Below, piece by piece: positions 23,501 to 25,256 of a stretch of 25,256 nt of DNA. How positions within the stretch are numbered: the first letter of the stretch is position 1; every line of letters begins with the position of its first letter. The DNA lies in contig JAXHUM010000120.1 in assembly GCA_034189325.1 (NCBI GenBank), positions 1-25,256 on the forward strand, written 5' to 3'. Both the position numbers and the translations under genes were made by a program. The notes under the pieces are model-generated. The model worked only from the letters and a program-made list of their open reading frames with translations, made no database searches and had not been told where the DNA came from. Origin of the DNA: JAXHUM01 sp034189325 (GTDB lineage Bacteria > Desulfobacterota > DSM-4660 > Desulfatiglandales > Desulfatiglandaceae).

Positions 23501-25256
23501 AGAGCTTTCAGGACACCGGCCTTATGCACAGACTCGCCCAGAGGGAGTTTGGCCCCATGGAAACGGGGACTGTCGGTGTGACGGATGGCCAAATCGTGGA
23601 GTTGGAGAGGACGATAAAGTCTTTAAGTGATAACCAGCCCCTTTTTAACGGCCTTATCAAATCCTTTGTTTTCCAGGACATTGGGCGGGATCCCTTGCTG
23701 AGGGAGAAATACAAAGAGGATATCAACCCGGCGAAATTCGCGCAGGCAGGCGCGGTTATCCTGGAAAAGGAGAATATTGCCTATAAATATGGCCTGGATG
23801 AAAAGGGAAAGGCCTATTTGACCTTCCTCGTCAGACACCACAGCCTTTTCCAGCATATTCTGAGAGGAGAAATATCTTTTTTTGCCTTGGAGGGTGTCCT
23901 GGATCCCAGAGACAAAGACCTCTTTGACGCGTTCTTCGTCTCCTCCCTCATCATGTTGTCCGCCATTCGGGAGGATTTGATGCTTGAGGATCTGGCTGAC
24001 AGGCTATTCCAGATCCAAGGGCTCTGCCACAAGATCATTGACGGCAAAACATCCTTTGAGGAGCATATGGCCGAGATGTTCCATCAGAAGGGTGAGCTCT
24101 ATTGTGCCCTGGAAGGTTATAGAAAAAAGGGCCTTCCTGAGGGGATGTCCCCGGTAGACTACGTGGAGTCAGCGACCGTCAAAGGGATCGACGAAGAAGA
24201 TTGCATTGGTTTCGGTAGTATGATTTTTGCTATGGAGAGGTATTTGAGGCTACGAGGTATCCGATATGTGGAATTTATCGATCTTCTCTACCTCATAATG
24301 AAGGTCCCGCTCAGATTCATTTACAAGAAGCGCAAGTTCTCCAACATGGGCTATGCCACCTTTGAAAGAGAGATCTACGAGGCCTTTAGGATCTACAATA
24401 CCCTTCAGAATCTTTCGGAGCAGATCAGACATTTCATTTTGGGTCAGCTTACCGGTGATAAAGTCCGGTTGTACGGCTATGAGAAGGTAAGCGGTTATCT
24501 GAGTTATGAGAACCAGATCAAGCTCCTCTTCATAGGTCTCCTTGGAGGCAAGAGGATCAAGAGGGAGGATGCCCCGATCTGTTTGAATTTCCTGAGCCTG
24601 TGCAGGATAATCGATAGACGATATGAGGCCGTGAATGATTTTCTGAACAATCTGTCTATTGGTAAGTTGTGGGGGGACGATTCCCATTTGTATGATCTCT
24701 TTGATGCCGAGGTCGGACTGGTCCTCGTGAAGGAAGAATTCGCCAACGTCCTTTCATTTGATTTTAAGGAGAACATAAACATGGCCCAAAAAATATCACA
24801 CATGAAAGGCATCGACAGTGTTGAACAGTTGAAAAACTATTTTCATTACAGCCTTAGGTCCATCATTAAACATCCGTTTCATACGGATGATTATGAATTC
24901 GAGCTCGAAAAGGCCTACAAAGAGAGACTGACCGAAATCACTGACGCGATGGTATCGCAGACAAAAAAACAGATGGATCTTATCGATGATTTTGAAGAAC
25001 TCCATGACCTTGAGAATGATCTTCTCGAGCGGGCGTGGGCCGTAGGTCTTTCGAATGAGCAGAAGTACAAGTTGAACGACCTCTATGAACTGAGAAAAAA
25101 CAATCTAATGAGGAAGAAACTGAATGAGATCGAGAGTTTCCTTGAAAAGATCAATGATATGGTGGAATTGACCGACTATTGGGAGAGCACGAAGTGGTTT
25201 TTGCAGGGGAACAGGCGATTTTTCGGAAAGGAATTTGAGAACATTGTTGCCGCAAA
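20584..25256 (+). CDS. Giant protein of unknown function, at least 1557 residues (3' end beyond window)
   Basis: One frame stays open from ATG 20584 to the window edge. I do not recognise it as a whole. No signal peptide, membrane helix or cysteine cluster is seen, so it is probably cytoplasmic. Residues about 150-260 resemble the second half of a class I methyltransferase: paired strands, LDLVILPMDPYE, then VLKPGGEIFIVANR (about 241-254); a glycine-rich motif I is not visible. Residues about 925-1135 resemble the HD domain of GlnD-type uridylyltransferases: ILPEMNALKEL (931 on), VFQDIGRD (where GlnD has LHDIGKG; His replaced by Gln1031), then FLVRHHSLFQHI (His1085-His1086). No NTase core is seen. 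The last 130 residues are strongly helical and charged, perhaps coiled coil. It starts 52 bases after the LivF-type gene, with a weak ribosome-binding site (in-frame TAA at 20563), probably in the same operon. Confidence 0.85.
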   Translation, partial: MDMDSNETFSEESVWQEKSFGFIKPDDFKAFGIDPADIPLGTFAALKHPPPFQSRFGGNAYGFGFLEVYDRLEPEDIKFVESIALNNPEDLKSRFSKINQIYKKLGLLVRFSNEGKPYYLIPAHLVSSTISFIKSKIDEITKILRFHRKKYFKEHYDIGLMIHDDSLIIDELSLRFKEHRFVVLDTIDKLMNIDRSLDLVILPMDPYEIVLMGLFGTLSSEKLSKKRLDQYATYMFWKIYNVLKPGGEIFIVANRYTPKVNRTTEVTFKSQEEKKNFALFCHIFKTKKYYGNWDHPLEVNVFDLQKYLSGFYVEPEIVDKLLEGKSIDDMSFEEIQGLSHMNLQLVDRPFLGEQEKNWPRLLSIYFDEIFLKTLVPQSINEDWEKRFSFTDYRPYYMMLYLGQKKSSAVTLEDMKAKVVESKLAGCSEGLLADYRNSFEYVIQTLRVLKKLKKGDYKDLPQTNMDRLTQPLENKRRRFSALNHVMKLTTKIGRLEKIKDYLNPDGIEGSGTKVLKNLEDLTFYGFHNDEIREIVLIVLGHTTLGRIISGKMSEETLKPVSDLARTYPLEEAINLLRYCRLMTMAEIEAARGTVPTHEELALLFDLYESAVRIVANRDLDWNMLLDEKISSLGGIHYKVIHRLLMMMDHSEFLKNWHELRDKGKMEKECLADYDENKLARIENVIELVATVEQFEDMYLKFDPLQLPVFYRKFLGLEFHGTGRLFERMQSRQVFILLWIIANVARGEIINFNPILADLDPSVIQERVKLIEMEAGDINIDYLDLPFLNQFSEQLYKNGSSFVVGTGFQLNVDSTTEGIEIAYIDVSEIIRQTESLLKKLAGCLLSEISVTDLRQLDMLFDKIESFYQSHLNMLGHNNFALALPLRQRMWFEQIQALRQELLSNILSVIFPPENVFTDLDLLYSNAPSLLRFILPEMNALKELDISWHIYMTKPVIHYILHSTKKLQSLIRGDGESFQDTGLMHRLAQREFGPMETGTVGVTDGQIVELERTIKSLSDNQPLFNGLIKSFVFQDIGRDPLLREKYKEDINPAKFAQAGAVILEKENIAYKYGLDEKGKAYLTFLVRHHSLFQHILRGEISFFALEGVLDPRDKDLFDAFFVSSLIMLSAIREDLMLEDLADRLFQIQGLCHKIIDGKTSFEEHMAEMFHQKGELYCALEGYRKKGLPEGMSPVDYVESATVKGIDEEDCIGFGSMIFAMERYLRLRGIRYVEFIDLLYLIMKVPLRFIYKKRKFSNMGYATFEREIYEAFRIYNTLQNLSEQIRHFILGQLTGDKVRLYGYEKVSGYLSYENQIKLLFIGLLGGKRIKREDAPICLNFLSLCRIIDRRYEAVNDFLNNLSIGKLWGDDSHLYDLFDAEVGLVLVKEEFANVLSFDFKENINMAQKISHMKGIDSVEQLKNYFHYSLRSIIKHPFHTDDYEFELEKAYKERLTEITDAMVSQTKKQMDLIDDFEELHDLENDLLERAWAVGLSNEQKYKLNDLYELRKNNLMRKKLNEIESFLEKINDMVELTDYWESTKWFLQGNRRFFGKEFENIVAA

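Noticed and set aside
20701..25005. Many short minus-strand frames opposite the giant gene
   Set aside because: They lie antisense to one continuous plus-strand frame, lack ribosome-binding sites and show no recognisable motifs.
1..25256. CRISPR array, rRNA or tRNA genes
   Set aside because: No regularly spaced direct repeats and no conserved rRNA or complete tRNA pattern were seen on either strand.

Overview
The window looks like a chromosome segment from a strictly anaerobic bacterium of the Desulfobacterota (former Deltaproteobacteria), either a sulfate reducer or a syntroph. Three things point there: a redox/radical-SAM gene set of the DVU_1556/1557/TrsS type, a predicted selenoprotein, and stand-alone NuoEF-like and cysteine-rich (CCG) Fe-S proteins next to electron-transfer flavoprotein genes and an acyl-CoA ligase. 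The assignment rests on gene families recognised by eye, not on a search.

Layout. (1) Bases 1-3002 are an AT-richer accessory segment. It holds the apparent 3' end of a group II intron, three unrelated single genes (a small membrane-anchored protein, a four-helix membrane protein and a NYN-LOTUS RNase-like protein), remnants of a RAYT/Y1 transposase and of a DDE transposase, a C-terminal piece of a lipoprotein-like gene, and a 36-base imperfect repeat in front of two of the genes. (2) Bases 3003-3569 are a 5'-truncated acyl-CoA ligase pseudogene with an internal stop. (3) Bases 3585-7702, minus strand, are a tightly packed operon reading NuoE-like, NuoF-like, NuoG-N-terminus-like, then a CCG/HdrD-like iron-sulfur protein. 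It is probably a soluble NAD(H)-linked electron-transfer module. (4) Bases 8049-10987, plus strand, are a small cluster: an unknown 94-residue protein, a zinc-ribbon redox protein, a methyltransferase and the radical SAM protein TrsS. TrsS appears to read through an in-frame TGA at 10562 as selenocysteine. (5) Bases 11056-12957, minus strand, are etfB-etfA. (6) Bases 13582-20531, plus strand, are a complete branched-chain-type ABC importer (binding protein, ATPase, permease, permease, ATPase) with an acyl-CoA ligase gene between the first ATPase and the first permease. (7) From 20584 to the window end runs one uninterrupted reading frame of at least 1557 codons. It encodes a giant protein I do not recognise, with a methyltransferase-like segment near the N-terminus and a degenerate GlnD/HD-like segment in the middle.

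How the parts may fit (inference): the importer brings in a carboxylic acid, the embedded ligase makes its CoA ester, acyl-CoA dehydrogenases coded elsewhere pass electrons to EtfAB, and the NuoEFG-like/CCG complex links such electrons to NAD(H) or another carrier. The function of the TrsS cluster is not known to me. The most rewarding items are the giant protein, the selenocysteine read-through in trsS with its candidate SECIS hairpin, and the unusual NuoG-like subunit.
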